DNA of 64,000 nucleotides from Sphingomonas adhaesiva (GCF_036946125.1 NZ_JAQIJT010000002.1:1796001-1860000); one strand, 5' to 3'; positions 17,749-27,873 are shown, numbered from the stretch's first letter. The notes: a model not told the origin generated them from the sequence alone. Translations and numbers: made by a program.

Positions 17749-18356
17749 AGCTGCACCCCCTGCCCCACGTCGGGCTTCATGTTGCGCGTCGCATCCTGCG
17801 GACGCCGCGCGATCTGGCGCGCGATATTCTGATAGCGCGACCCCGACCGCTCGCGGTGGGTCAGCACGATGGCGCCGATCATCGCCACCAGCAGCACCAG
17901 CCCCGCGCCTTCGAAAACGAAAAGATAGCGCGAGTAGAGCACGTTGCCGACCTGGACGATGTTGGGCACCGCCGCATCCGCGGGCGCCGCGCGCCGCGCC
18001 AGGTCGATCCCGCCGGCCTCCCACGCGAACACGCCGATCAGGATTTCCGCCACCAGCGCGACCGCCAGGACCAGCCCGATCCCGAAATAGCGCACGAACC
18101 CGGCGCGCAGCTGCGCGAAGTCGATGTCCAGCATCATCACGACGAAGAGGAACAGCACCGCGACCGCGCCGACATAGACGATCACGAGCACCATCGCGAT
18201 GAATTCCGCCCCCACCAGCACCATGAGGCCGGCGGCGTTGAAGAACGCCAGGATCAGCCACAGCACCGAATGCACCGGGTTGCGCGACGCGATCGTCATC
18301 GCGCCGGACATCAGCACCACGGCGGAGAAGATGTAAAAGGCGATGGCCTGGATCAC
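17745..18356 (-). CDS. nuoJ: NADH-quinone oxidoreductase subunit J
   Basis: Membrane subunit J of Complex I, 203 aa with five predicted helices. NPVHSVLWLILAFFNAAGL, EFIAMVLVIVYVGAVAVLFL and FVVMMLDID are the family's signature segments; the helix around VYVGAVAVL contains the pi-bulge region involved in coupling. It overlaps nuoK by four bases. A 132-base gap separates it from nuoI, the only large gap within the nuo set. Confidence 0.96.
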   Translation of the reverse strand: MIQAIAFYIFSAVVLMSGAMTIASRNPVHSVLWLILAFFNAAGLMVLVGAEFIAMVLVIVYVGAVAVLFLFVVMMLDIDFAQLRAGFVRYFGIGLVLAVALVAEILIGVFAWEAGGIDLARRAAPADAAVPNIVQVGNVLYSRYLFVFEGAGLVLLVAMIGAIVLTHRERSGSRYQNIARQIARRPQDATRNMKPDVGQGVQL

Positions 18357-18488
18357 CGCATACCTCCGCTCGCCGCGGGCACCGCCGCGGCGTCAAGCAA
18401 TGAGCGCGCACCCGCGGGGCGCGATACCCCGGCCGCAGCCGGGATGACGAACGTCAGAATCATGTCGGCCCCCGAGGTCACGCGCCGG

Positions 18489-18974
18489 TTACCGATACGG
18501 CGCATCGGCGGCAAGGTTCGCCGCGATCGCGCGCTCCCAGCGGTCGCCGTTGTCGAGCAGCTTGGCCTTGTCGTAGATCAGCTCCTCGCGCGTCTCGGTC
18601 GCGAAATCCAGGTTCGGCCCCTCGACGATCGCATCCACCGGGCACGCCTCCTGGCACAGCCCGCAATAGATGCACTTCGTCATGTCGATATCGTAGCGCG
18701 TGGTGCGGCGGCTGCCGTCGTCGCGCGGCTCCGCCTCGATCGTGATCGCCAGCGCCGGGCACACCGCCTCGCACAGCTTGCACGCGATGCAGCGCTCCTC
18801 GCCATTGGGATAGCGGCGCAGCGCGTGTTCGCCGCGGAAGCGCGGGGACAGCGGGTTCTTCTCGAACGGATAGTTGATCGTCGCTTTCGGCTTGAAGAAA
18901 TACTTCAGCGTCAGCGCGTGCGCCTTCACGAACTCCCAGAGCGTGAACGCCTTGATCGTGGATGCGATACCCAT
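18489..18974 (-). CDS. nuoI: NADH-quinone oxidoreductase subunit I
   Basis: Iron-sulfur subunit I of the Complex I peripheral arm, 161 aa, carrying clusters N6a and N6b. Two ferredoxin motifs are intact: CIACKLCEAVCP (cysteines 62, 65, 68, 72) and CIYCGLCQEACP (101, 104, 107, 111). The N-terminal helix FTLWEFVKAHALTLKYFF is an amphipathic membrane contact. It follows nuoH with one base between them. Confidence 0.97.
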   Translation of the reverse strand: MGIASTIKAFTLWEFVKAHALTLKYFFKPKATINYPFEKNPLSPRFRGEHALRRYPNGEERCIACKLCEAVCPALAITIEAEPRDDGSRRTTRYDIDMTKCIYCGLCQEACPVDAIVEGPNLDFATETREELIYDKAKLLDNGDRWERAIAANLAADAPYR

Positions 18975-18975
18975 C

Positions 18976-20016
18976 TTACACTCCCACGCGCAGCAACATG
19001 AGCACGCCCGACACCAGGAAGACCCAGAACAGCGACAGCGGCAGGAACACCTTCCACCCCAGCCGCATCAGCTGGTCGTAGCGGTAGCGCGGCACCGTCG
19101 CCTTGATCCACGAGAACACGAAGAAGAAGAACAGGATCTTCGCGAACAGCCAGATGATGCCCGGCACGACGTACAGCGGCGCCCAGTCGAACGGCGGCAG
19201 ATACCCGCCCCAGAACAGCGTCGCGTTCAGCGCGCACATCAGCAGCACGTTGGCATATTCGCCGAGCCAGTAGAGTGCGAACGCCATCGACGAATATTCC
19301 GTCTGATAGCCCGCGACCAGCTCGCTCTCCGCCTCGGTCAGGTCGAACGGCGGGCGCTGCGTCTCAGCCAGCGCCGAGATCAGGAACACCACCGCCATCG
19401 GGAACAGCAGCGGATTGAACCCGAAGCCGTTGACGAAGCCATACAATCCCTTCTGCGCCTCGACGATCGCGGTCAGGTTGAACGACCCCGCCCACATCAC
19501 CACCGAAATGATGACGAAGCCGATCGCGACCTCGTAGCTGACCATCTGCGCCGCAGCGCGGATCGCGGAGAAGAACGGATATTTGGAGTTCGACGCCCAG
19601 CCCGCCAGGATGATCCCGTACACCCCCAGCGACGACGCCGCGAGGACGTAGAGCAGCCCGACGTTGATGTCCGCCAGCACCACCCCGACCTGGAAGGGCA
19701 TCACCGCCCACACGATCAGCGCCACCGTGAAGGTGATGATCGGCGCCAGCAGGAACAGCACCTTGTTCGAGGCCGCGGGGACGATCGTCTCCTGCAGGAA
19801 GACCTTCAGGCCGTCCGCGAACGACTGGAGCAGCCCGAACGGACCGACGACGTTGGGGCCGCGGCGCAGCGCCATCGCCGCCCAGATCTTGCGATCGGCA
19901 TAGATAATCATCGCGACCGCCAGCATCAGCGGCAGCGCGATCAGCAGGATGCCGATGATCGTCGCCAGCGTCCATGCGGCGCCATAGGGCATGTAGGAAG
20001 CGAAGAAGCCGGTCAT
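18976..20016 (-). CDS. nuoH: NADH-quinone oxidoreductase subunit H
   Basis: Membrane subunit H, 346 aa, eight helices, forming the quinone-entry channel with NuoB and NuoD. Family blocks are DRKIWAAMALRRGPNVVGP, LAETQRPPFDLTEAESELVA and GYQTEYSSMAFALYWLGEY with the conserved acidic residues. The ATG at 20016 overlaps the nuoG stop as ATGA; a longer in-frame reading through nuoG is antisense-like. Confidence 0.97.
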   Translation of the reverse strand: MTGFFASYMPYGAAWTLATIIGILLIALPLMLAVAMIIYADRKIWAAMALRRGPNVVGPFGLLQSFADGLKVFLQETIVPAASNKVLFLLAPIITFTVALIVWAVMPFQVGVVLADINVGLLYVLAASSLGVYGIILAGWASNSKYPFFSAIRAAAQMVSYEVAIGFVIISVVMWAGSFNLTAIVEAQKGLYGFVNGFGFNPLLFPMAVVFLISALAETQRPPFDLTEAESELVAGYQTEYSSMAFALYWLGEYANVLLMCALNATLFWGGYLPPFDWAPLYVVPGIIWLFAKILFFFFVFSWIKATVPRYRYDQLMRLGWKVFLPLSLFWVFLVSGVLMLLRVGV

Positions 20017-22007
20017 TCCGCCGCCTCCGCGAAGGTCTCGCCATGGACGAGTTCGGCCGAGCAGCGCTGCATCGTCGGCGACGCGCGACAGACCGCGTTG
20101 GTCAAATAGAAGTCCTTGATCGGATAGCCTTCCATCACCCCCTCGGCCGTGGTGCCGAGCGACGGCGGGTTCCAGGCGAAGGTCTTCAGCCCCAGCTCCG
20201 CCAGCTCGGGACAGTCGAGCGCCATCGCCGCGCGCAGCTCGTCGAGCGTGTCGAACGACAGCGTCTTGCCCATCCGCTCCGACAAGGCACGGAAGATCGT
20301 CCAGTCCTCGCGCGCGTCGCCCGGCGGGAACACGGCGCGCTCGCCGCGCTGCACCCGGCCCTCGATGTTGACGAAGGTGCCACTCTTCTCGGCATAGCTC
20401 GCCCCCGGCAGGACGACGTCGGCCTGCTGCGCGCCCTTGTCGCCGTGGTGGCCGACATACACCTTGAAGCCGCGGAAGTTGGCGAACGCGCATTCGTCGG
20501 CCCCCAGAAAGAAGGCCAATTTGGCGTCGTACAGCGCCGCAATGCCCGCCTTCTGCGCATAGCCGAGCATCAGCCCGCCCATGCGGCTGGCGGCCATATG
20601 GACGACGTTGAAGCCGTTCCACCCGTCCTTCACCAGCCCCAGCGTCTCGACGAGCGCGAGCGCCGCGCCGTGCGCGCCCTTCAGCGCGCCGCCGCCGACG
20701 ATCACCATCGGCCGTTCCGCCTTCGCGAAGACATCGGTCAGCGCCTGCGGCAGGTTGCCGAGCACCGACAGGTCCGCGCCCAGCCACTCGACCTTGTAGG
20801 TCAGGTCCGTCTCCGGCCCGATCGCGAACACCTTCGCCCCACGCTTGATCGCCTTGCGGATGCGCGTGTTCACCAGCGGCGCCTCCCAGCGCAGGTTGGT
20901 GCCCACCAGCAGGATCGCATCGGCGCGCTCGGCCCCGGCGATCGTGGTGTTGAAGTTCACCGCCGCGAGGCTGGACGTGTCATAGTCCATGCCGGTCTGC
21001 CGCCCCTCGAGCAGCGACGAGCCGAATTCCCCCAGCAGCGCCTTGGCCGCGAACATCGTCTCGCAATCGACCAGGTCGCCCGCGACCGCCGCGATGCTGC
21101 CCCCGTGATCGACGCCGGCGATCGCCGCGAACGCCTCGTCCCAGGTGGCGGGCACCAGCTTGCCGTCGTGACGCACATAGGGGCGATCGAGCCGCCGGCG
21201 AACCAGTCCGTCGACCGCGTGGCGCGTCTTGTCGGTCGCCCATTCCTCGTTCACGTCGTCGTTGACGCGCGGCACGCAGCGCAGCACCTGCCGCCCGCGG
21301 CTGTCGAGGCGGATGTTGGTGCCGACCGCGTCCATCACATCGATGGTCAGCGTCTTCTTCAGCTCCCACGGCCGCGCCTCGAACGCGTACGGCTTGCTGG
21401 TCAGCGCGCCGACCGGGCACAGGTCGACGACGTTGCCCGACAGCTCCGACGTCACCGCCTCCTCCAGATAGGAGGTGATCTGCATGTTCTCGCCGCGATA
21501 GATCGCGCCGATCTCCTCCACGCCCGCGACCTCTTCCGCGAAGCGGATGCAGCGCGTGCACTGGATGCAGCGGGTCATGACCGTCTTCACGATCGGACCC
21601 ATGTACTTCTCGGTCACCGCCCGCTTGTTCTCGTCGAACCGGCTGTGCCCGCGGCCATAGGCGATCGACTGGTCCTGCAGGTCGCACTCGCCGCCCTGAT
21701 CGCAGATCGGGCAATCGAGCGGGTGGTTGATGAGCAGGAATTCCATGATGCCCTCGCGGGCATGCTTCACCATCGGCGTGGTGGTGAAGATCTCCTGATT
21801 GTCCGCCGCCGGCAGCGCGCACGACGCCTGCGGCTTGGGCGGTCCGGGCTTCACCTCGACCAGGCACATGCGGCAATTGCCCGCGATGGACAGCCGCTCG
21901 TGATAGCAGAAGCGCGGGATTTCCTTGCCCGCGGCCTCGCATGCCTGGAGCACCGTGGCGCCCGCGGGCACCTCGACCTCGATACCGTCGACCTTCACTT
22001 TAGGCAT
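20013..22007 (-). CDS. nuoG: NADH-quinone oxidoreductase subunit G
   Basis: Largest peripheral-arm subunit of Complex I, 664 aa. The N-terminus holds the 2Fe-2S set (CYHERLSIAGNCRMCLVEV), the His-ligated 4Fe-4S block (HPLDCPICDQGGECDLQ) and a second 4Fe-4S block (TRCIQCTRCIRFAEEVAG). The rest is the molybdopterin-oxidoreductase-like domain found in all NuoG but without cofactor. The ATG at 22007 gives the normal MPKVKVDG start and overlaps the last eight bases of the small gene upstream. Confidence 0.97.
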   Translation of the reverse strand: MPKVKVDGIEVEVPAGATVLQACEAAGKEIPRFCYHERLSIAGNCRMCLVEVKPGPPKPQASCALPAADNQEIFTTTPMVKHAREGIMEFLLINHPLDCPICDQGGECDLQDQSIAYGRGHSRFDENKRAVTEKYMGPIVKTVMTRCIQCTRCIRFAEEVAGVEEIGAIYRGENMQITSYLEEAVTSELSGNVVDLCPVGALTSKPYAFEARPWELKKTLTIDVMDAVGTNIRLDSRGRQVLRCVPRVNDDVNEEWATDKTRHAVDGLVRRRLDRPYVRHDGKLVPATWDEAFAAIAGVDHGGSIAAVAGDLVDCETMFAAKALLGEFGSSLLEGRQTGMDYDTSSLAAVNFNTTIAGAERADAILLVGTNLRWEAPLVNTRIRKAIKRGAKVFAIGPETDLTYKVEWLGADLSVLGNLPQALTDVFAKAERPMVIVGGGALKGAHGAALALVETLGLVKDGWNGFNVVHMAASRMGGLMLGYAQKAGIAALYDAKLAFFLGADECAFANFRGFKVYVGHHGDKGAQQADVVLPGASYAEKSGTFVNIEGRVQRGERAVFPPGDAREDWTIFRALSERMGKTLSFDTLDELRAAMALDCPELAELGLKTFAWNPPSLGTTAEGVMEGYPIKDFYLTNAVCRASPTMQRCSAELVHGETFAEAAE

Positions 22008-22145
22008 TTGTGTGTCCTGCAGGCAGGGGCATCGCAAGCATCCGATCGATGCACGCCGACATGTCGGCCAACGACGACCTGATGGCGCGGATGTCGCTTT
22101 GAATTGCGCCAAGCACCATTAGCGCACGTTGCGTTTGCGCCTCGC

Positions 22146-22149
<4 letters not shown>
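22000..22149 (-). CDS. 49-aa ORF embedded between nuoF and nuoG
   Basis: Not a Complex I subunit that I recognise. The protein begins MSEAQTQRALMVLGAIQSD and continues with leucine, isoleucine and methionine at heptad-like spacing (IRAIRSSLADMSACIDRMLA), which suggests one amphipathic helix. The GTG start at 22149 overlaps the nuoF stop (GTGA) and its TAA lies inside the first codons of nuoG (eight-base overlap), so the gene is framed by coupled junctions on both sides, which argues for real translation. The function is unknown; it may assist assembly or be a translation-coupling leader for nuoG. Confidence 0.6.
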
Positions 22150-23449
<1,300 letters not shown>

Positions 23450-23453
<4 letters not shown>

Positions 23454-23683
23454 CCTACGTCCGTCAAATCGAGTCGGCGATCCACGCGACCGAGGCGCTC
23501 TTCCATCCGGTCGAGTCGAGAATTGATCCCGGCAACCGACATCATCATCCCCGCGAGATGATCGTCGATCGACGACAGCCGCATCCTGGTTTCAAGATCC
23601 TCCACGTCCTTCTTGTCGAAGCGCGCGTTGAGCCGGCGGAACTGCTCGCCGATGAAGTCGAGGATGTCGGCCCCCTCAGCCAT
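23450..23683 (-). CDS. 77-aa coiled-coil ORF between nuoE and nuoF
   Basis: Not a recognised Complex I subunit. The protein is almost wholly charged helix: ADILDFIGEQFRRLNARFD, then a C-terminal stretch of near-perfect heptads (INSRLDRMEERLGRVDRRLD) predicted to form a coiled coil. The ATG at 23683 overlaps the nuoE stop by eight bases and its TGA overlaps the nuoF ATG, so it is translated in step with both neighbours. Similar small coiled-coil proteins with RLDR-type repeats occur in alphaproteobacteria without known role. It could be an assembly factor or a passenger gene. Confidence 0.68.
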
Positions 23684-24353
23684 TCGCCCACTCCCCACGA
23701 TAGTCGTGGTTCTCGGTCACCATCGCGGTCAGCGAGGTCGCGCCGCCCTTGGGCTCGACGGTGTGGCGGCCCGGCTCCTGCGTCCCCGGCTTGGGCGTGC
23801 CGCCGTTCGCCAGCGTCTCCAGGATCGCGATCGTGCGGTCGTAGTCGAGGTCTTCGTAATTGTCGTCGTTGATCTGGACCATCGGCGCGCTGGCGCAATT
23901 GCCCATGCACTCGACCTCGGTCAGCGTGAACAGGCCGTCGGGCGTGGTCTTGCCCTTGATGAGCCCCTTGTTCTTGCACGCCGCGAACACGTCGTCCGAC
24001 CCGCGCAGCATGCACGGCGTCGTGCCGCACACCTGCACGTGATAGCGGCCGACGGGGGCGAGGTTGAACATCGTGTAGAAGGTCGCGACCTCGTACACGC
24101 GCATGTACGGCACGCCGATCTCGCGCGCGACGAACTCGATCACCGGGACCGGCAGCCACCCTTGCGTCTGCGTCTCCGCGCCGACCTGACGCTGCGCGAG
24201 GTCGAGCAAGGGGATCGAGGCGGACTGCTCGCGCCCCGCGGGGTAGCGCGACAGGATCGCGTTGCGCTTCTCGCGGCTGTCGTCCGACCATTGGAAATTG
24301 CCCCAGCGGGCGCGGACCTCGGCCTCGTCGGGAATGATGGCTGCGTCGGCCAT
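23676..24353 (-). CDS. nuoE: NADH-quinone oxidoreductase subunit E
   Basis: Thioredoxin-fold 2Fe-2S subunit (cluster N1a), 225 aa. The four ligands are in VCGTTPCMLRGSDDV and ECMGNCASAPM. The helical N-terminal part includes REKRNAILSRYP and the GWLPVPVIEFVAREIGVPY block. A C-terminal extension past the family core ends in ENHDYRGEWANG. It shares one base with the stop of the NTF2-like gene upstream (TAATG). Confidence 0.96.
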   Translation of the reverse strand: MADAAIIPDEAEVRARWGNFQWSDDSREKRNAILSRYPAGREQSASIPLLDLAQRQVGAETQTQGWLPVPVIEFVAREIGVPYMRVYEVATFYTMFNLAPVGRYHVQVCGTTPCMLRGSDDVFAACKNKGLIKGKTTPDGLFTLTEVECMGNCASAPMVQINDDNYEDLDYDRTIAILETLANGGTPKPGTQEPGRHTVEPKGGATSLTAMVTENHDYRGEWANG

Positions 24354-24688
24354 TAGCGGATGAACTCCACGCGCGACACGCGGTCGCCCTCGAACGAATA
24401 GATGGACATGACCTCGAACGCCTCGCCGCCCGGCGCGCGCTCGACCTTCTCGTGCAGCAGCACGGTGTCGCCCAGCGTCCAGTCGGCGATGATCTCGGCG
24501 CGGTTCTGCGGATATTGCGCGAACATCGCCGTCAGCCCCGCGCGGACGCCCTCGCGCCCCTCGCGCAGCACCGCGCCGCGATACGTCGCCTCGCAGGCGT
24601 CGTCGGTCATCAGCGCGACATAGGCGTCGGCATCCTGTGCGTTGTAGCGCGCGATCATCTCGCGCGCGATCGCCGCCTTCGCCGTCAC
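24353..24688 (-). CDS. NTF2/SnoaL-like protein embedded between nuoD and nuoE
   Basis: 111-residue protein with the alpha+beta cone pattern of the SnoaL/NTF2-like superfamily: an N-terminal helix (AIAREMIARYNAQDADAYVA), then LMTDDACEATYRG, and a C-terminal strand set ending VMSIYSFEGDRVSRVEFI. The family covers isomerases, hydrolases and non-catalytic pockets, so no reaction can be named. The GTG at 24688 overlaps the nuoD stop (GTGA) and its TAA shares a base with the nuoE start, so it is a stable part of the operon here. Its presence inside nuo is unusual. Confidence 0.82.
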   Translation of the reverse strand: MTAKAAIAREMIARYNAQDADAYVALMTDDACEATYRGAVLREGREGVRAGLTAMFAQYPQNRAEIIADWTLGDTVLLHEKVERAPGGEAFEVMSIYSFEGDRVSRVEFIR

Positions 24689-25968
24689 CGATCGCACTCC
24701 CCGAAGACGATGTCCATCGCCCCCAGGATGGCGGTCGTGTCCGCGAGCATGTGCCCGCGGCTCATGAAGTCCATCGCCTGGAGGTGGCTGAACGCGGTCG
24801 GGCGGATCTTGCAGCGGTACGGCTTGTTGCTGCCGTCGCTGACCAGGTACACGCCGAACTCGCCCTTGGGGCTTTCGGTCGCGACATACACTTCGCCCGC
24901 CGGGACGTGATAGCCCTCGGTATAGAGCTTGAAGTGGTGGATCAGCGCCTCCATCGAGCGCTTCATCTCGGCGCGCTTGGGCGGCACGACCTTGCGGTCG
25001 AGCGAGGCGATCGGCCCCTCGGGCATTTCGCTCAGGCACTGACGCATGATCCGCGCCGACTGGCGGACCTCCTCGACGCGCACCATGAAGCGGTCGTAGC
25101 AGTCGCCGCGCGTGCCCACCGGCACCTCGAAGTCCATCTTCGCATAGACATCGTACGGCTGCGACTTGCGCAGGTCCCACGCGATGCCCGCGGCGCGGAT
25201 CATCGGGCCGGAGAAGCCCCAGGCGATCGCATCCTCGCGGCTGACGGTCGCGATGTCGACGTTGCGCTGCTTGAAGATGCGGTTGTCCGCGACCAGGCTG
25301 ATCGCATCCTCGAACAGCTGCGGCAGCCGCGTGTCGAGCCAGTCGCCGATATCGGTCAGCAGCTTGAGCGGCACGTCCTGATGGACGCCGCCGGGGCGCA
25401 GGTAATTGTGGTGCATCCGCGCGCCGGACGCGCGCTCCAGGAAGCCCATGCAGTCTTCGCGGATCTCGAACAGCCACAGGTTGGGCGTCATCGCTCCCAC
25501 GTCCATGACGTGGCTGCCGAGGTTCAGCATGTGGTTGCAGATGCGCGTCAGCTCGGCGAAGAACACGCGCAGATATTGCGCGCGGATCGGCACCTCCAGA
25601 TCGAGCAGCTTCTCGATCGCCAGCACGAAGCTGTGCTCCATGCACATCGGCGAGCAATAATCGAGGCGGTCGAAATAGGGGATCGCCTGCGCATAGGTCT
25701 TGTATTCGATCAGCTTCTCAGTGCCGCGGTGGAGCAGCCCGACGTGCGGATCGATCCGCTCGACGATCTCGCCGTCCAGCTCCATCACCAGTCGCAGCAC
25801 GCCGTGCGCGGCCGGGTGCTGGGGACCGAAGTTGATCGTGTAATTCTGGATCGCGACGTCGCCGTCGGTCGGGTGCGCCGCGTCGGTGGCGTGGACCAGC
25901 TTCTCGATCGCGGGATCCATGGCAGGGGCGTCGGTCGCCGCGCCGGCGGTGGCAGGAGCGTCGGTCAC
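24685..25968 (-). CDS. nuoD: NADH-quinone oxidoreductase subunit D
   Basis: 49-kDa-type subunit, 427 aa, lining the quinone pocket with NuoB. Typical blocks are INFGPQHPAAHGVLRLVMEL, HVGLLHRGTEKLIEYKTY with the conserved histidine region, DYCSPMCMEHSFVLAIEKLL and SPKGEFGVYLVSDGSNKPYR. An alanine-rich N-terminal stretch of about 40 residues precedes the core. It overlaps nuoC by ATGA. NuoC and NuoD are separate here, not fused. Confidence 0.97.
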   Translation of the reverse strand: MTDAPATAGAATDAPAMDPAIEKLVHATDAAHPTDGDVAIQNYTINFGPQHPAAHGVLRLVMELDGEIVERIDPHVGLLHRGTEKLIEYKTYAQAIPYFDRLDYCSPMCMEHSFVLAIEKLLDLEVPIRAQYLRVFFAELTRICNHMLNLGSHVMDVGAMTPNLWLFEIREDCMGFLERASGARMHHNYLRPGGVHQDVPLKLLTDIGDWLDTRLPQLFEDAISLVADNRIFKQRNVDIATVSREDAIAWGFSGPMIRAAGIAWDLRKSQPYDVYAKMDFEVPVGTRGDCYDRFMVRVEEVRQSARIMRQCLSEMPEGPIASLDRKVVPPKRAEMKRSMEALIHHFKLYTEGYHVPAGEVYVATESPKGEFGVYLVSDGSNKPYRCKIRPTAFSHLQAMDFMSRGHMLADTTAILGAMDIVFGECDR

Positions 25969-26828
25969 TGGTTCTGTCCTCCCGTGCCGTCCCCGCCCTT
26001 GCCGGGGATCACGTCCGGGTTCGCGGGCCTGGGCTCGCCGCCGTCCGGGCCGGGATTGCCGGCGCCGGTCTCGGCGGTGCTCTTCGCATCGTGGTTGGCG
26101 TAGGGCTGGCTGGGCGCTGCGGGCGCCTTGGTCGCGCTCTGCGCCGCGTCGGCCTGCTGGATCTGGGTCGCGGTCACCGGCGAGGGCGCGCCCTTCGCCT
26201 GCGGAAGCGCCGCCTTCTCGTCACCCGGCAGCACGTACTCCGCGCCCTCCCACGGGCTCATGAAGTCGAACGTGCGGAAGTCCTGCGCCAGCTGCACCGG
26301 CTCGTACACGACGCGCTTCTGCTCCTCGGAATAGCGCAGCTCGACATAGCCGGTCAGCGGGAAGTCCTTGCGGAACGGATGCCCGCGGAAGCCATAGTCG
26401 GTCAGGATGCGGCGCAGGTCGCGGTTGCCCGCGAACAGCACGCCGAACATGTCATAGACCTCGCGCTCCAGCCAGCCCGCGACCGGCCACAGCCCCGTCA
26501 CCGACGGCACCGGCGTATCCTCGGTCGCGCCGACGTGGACGTGGAGGCGGTGGTTGCGCGTCAGCGACAGCAGGCAATAGACGACCTCGAACCGCTCGTC
26601 GCGATCGGGATAGTCGACGCCGGCGATCTCCATCAGCTGCTGATATTCCAGTCCCGGCGTATCGCGCAGCGCCGTCAGCGCCGCGACCAGCCCGTCGCGG
26701 GTGACGTGCAGCTGGACCTCGCCCGCCACCTCGACCGCGTCGAGCAGCGCAGCGCCGATCGCGCCGCGCGCCGCCTCGATCGTCGCCTCGTTCCGGTCCG
26801 CCGCCCAGGCGGGTGCAGGCGCCCTCAC
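25965..26828 (-). CDS. nuoC: NADH-quinone oxidoreductase subunit C, with long tail
   Basis: 30-kDa-type peripheral subunit. The core has VDYPDRDERFEVVYCLLSL, REVYDMFGVLFAGNRDLRRI and DYGFRGHPFRKDFPLTGYVE. The GTG at 26828 overlaps the nuoB stop (GTGA). The usual C-terminus, around RTFDFMSPWEGAEYVLPG, is reached near residue 200, and about 90 further residues of alanine, proline, glycine and glutamine (for example KAPAAPSQPYANHDAKST) follow, giving 287 aa. The tail is low-complexity and likely disordered. Confidence 0.95.
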   Translation of the reverse strand: MRAPAPAWAADRNEATIEAARGAIGAALLDAVEVAGEVQLHVTRDGLVAALTALRDTPGLEYQQLMEIAGVDYPDRDERFEVVYCLLSLTRNHRLHVHVGATEDTPVPSVTGLWPVAGWLEREVYDMFGVLFAGNRDLRRILTDYGFRGHPFRKDFPLTGYVELRYSEEQKRVVYEPVQLAQDFRTFDFMSPWEGAEYVLPGDEKAALPQAKGAPSPVTATQIQQADAAQSATKAPAAPSQPYANHDAKSTAETGAGNPGPDGGEPRPANPDVIPGKGGDGTGGQNQ

Positions 26829-27382
26829 CGTTCGATGCTCCCGGCGCGGCGGATCTTCCGCTGCAGCTGCATCACGCCGTACAGCAACGCCTCCGCGGTC
26901 GGGGGGCAGCCGGGGACGTAGATGTCGACCGGCACCACGCGGTCGCAGCCGCGCACGACGCTGTAGCTGTAGTGATAATAGCCGCCGCCGTTGGCGCACG
27001 ACCCCATCGAGATGACGTACTTCGGCTCCGACATCTGGTCGTAGACGCGGCGCAGGGCGGGCGCCATCTTGTTGCACAGCGTACCCGCGACGATCATCAC
27101 GTCCGACTGGCGCGGGGAGGCGCGCGGCGCAGCGCCGAACCGCTCCATGTCGTAGCGCGGCATGTTGACGTGGATCATCTCGACCGCGCAGCACGCCAGC
27201 CCGAACGTCATCCACCACAGCGAGCCGGTACGCGCCCACTGGAACAGCTCCTCGGTCGAGGTGACCAGGAAGCCCTTGTCGGTGAGTTCGCCGTTCAGCC
27301 CGTCGAAGAACGCCTGATCGGGCGCGATCACGCCCTGGCCGCTCGCGGGCCCGTTAGCGGGATGGGTCAATTCTACTCCCAT
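26825..27382 (-). CDS. nuoB: NADH-quinone oxidoreductase subunit B
   Basis: 20-kDa-type subunit, 185 aa, with the terminal N2 4Fe-4S cluster that reduces quinone. The ligands are the tandem cysteines of FGLACCAVEMIHV, the cysteine of ISMGSCANGGGYYHYS and that of YVPGCPPTAEALLYG. The ATG at 27382 lies ten bases inside the end of nuoA; a longer reading in frame is antisense-like. Confidence 0.97.
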   Translation of the reverse strand: MGVELTHPANGPASGQGVIAPDQAFFDGLNGELTDKGFLVTSTEELFQWARTGSLWWMTFGLACCAVEMIHVNMPRYDMERFGAAPRASPRQSDVMIVAGTLCNKMAPALRRVYDQMSEPKYVISMGSCANGGGYYHYSYSVVRGCDRVVPVDIYVPGCPPTAEALLYGVMQLQRKIRRAGSIER

Positions 27383-27747
27383 TCCAGCGCTCCCTTCTTC
27401 CATGCGTAGACGAGGCCCAGCGCGAGCTCGGCGATGAAGATCATCATGCTGATCCAGGCGACCCAGCCCAGCGAGAAGACGCTGACCGCCCAGGGGTACA
27501 GGAACGCCGCCTCCAGATCGAAGATGATGAAGAGGATGGCGACCAGATAGAAGCGCACGTCGAACTGCGCGCGGCTGTCCTCGAACGCGGGGAAGCCGCA
27601 TTCATATTCCGCCAGCTTCTCGGGCGTGGGCTTCGCCGCGCCCGTCAGCTTCGCGACCGCCATCGGCAGGAACACGAAAGCGCAGGACAGCAGCAGCGCC
27701 ACGCCCAGGAACATCAGGATCGGCAGATATTGCGACAGATCGACCAC
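27373..27747 (-). CDS. nuoA: NADH-quinone oxidoreductase subunit A
   Basis: First gene of the operon. Three-helix membrane subunit, 124 aa, with the cysteine-containing loop KLAEYECGFPAFEDSRAQFD and FYLVAILFIIFDLEAAFLYP between helices two and three, the standard NuoA signature. The upstream gap holds a candidate promoter. Confidence 0.96.
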   Translation of the reverse strand: MVDLSQYLPILMFLGVALLLSCAFVFLPMAVAKLTGAAKPTPEKLAEYECGFPAFEDSRAQFDVRFYLVAILFIIFDLEAAFLYPWAVSVFSLGWVAWISMMIFIAELALGLVYAWKKGALEWE

Positions 27748-27798
27748 TATGGCTCTCTCTCGGGGCTTCTCTCGCAGGTGCGAAACAGGGTTGGCGAC

Positions 27799-27827
27799 GC
27801 TCTAGACCCCTGCCCCATTAGGGGCAA
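27799..27827 (-). promoter_or_regulatory. Candidate nuo operon promoter
   Basis: On the minus strand TTGCCC at 27822-27827 and TAGAGC at 27799-27804 are separated by 17 bases, about 52 bases before the nuoA start. The -10 is poor (three of six matches). The spacer and -35 contain the palindrome TGCCCCTAATGGGGCA, which may be an operator or a coincidence. Confidence 0.35.
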
Positions 27828-27873
27828 GGGTGCGGGCGGTGAGAATGAATCGCAGGAAGCGGCGGCAATGCTT

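Noticed and set aside
19974..22082. A 702-codon frame antisense to nuoG
   Set aside because: It has the low-complexity composition of a shadow frame; nuoG carries all its iron-sulfur motifs.
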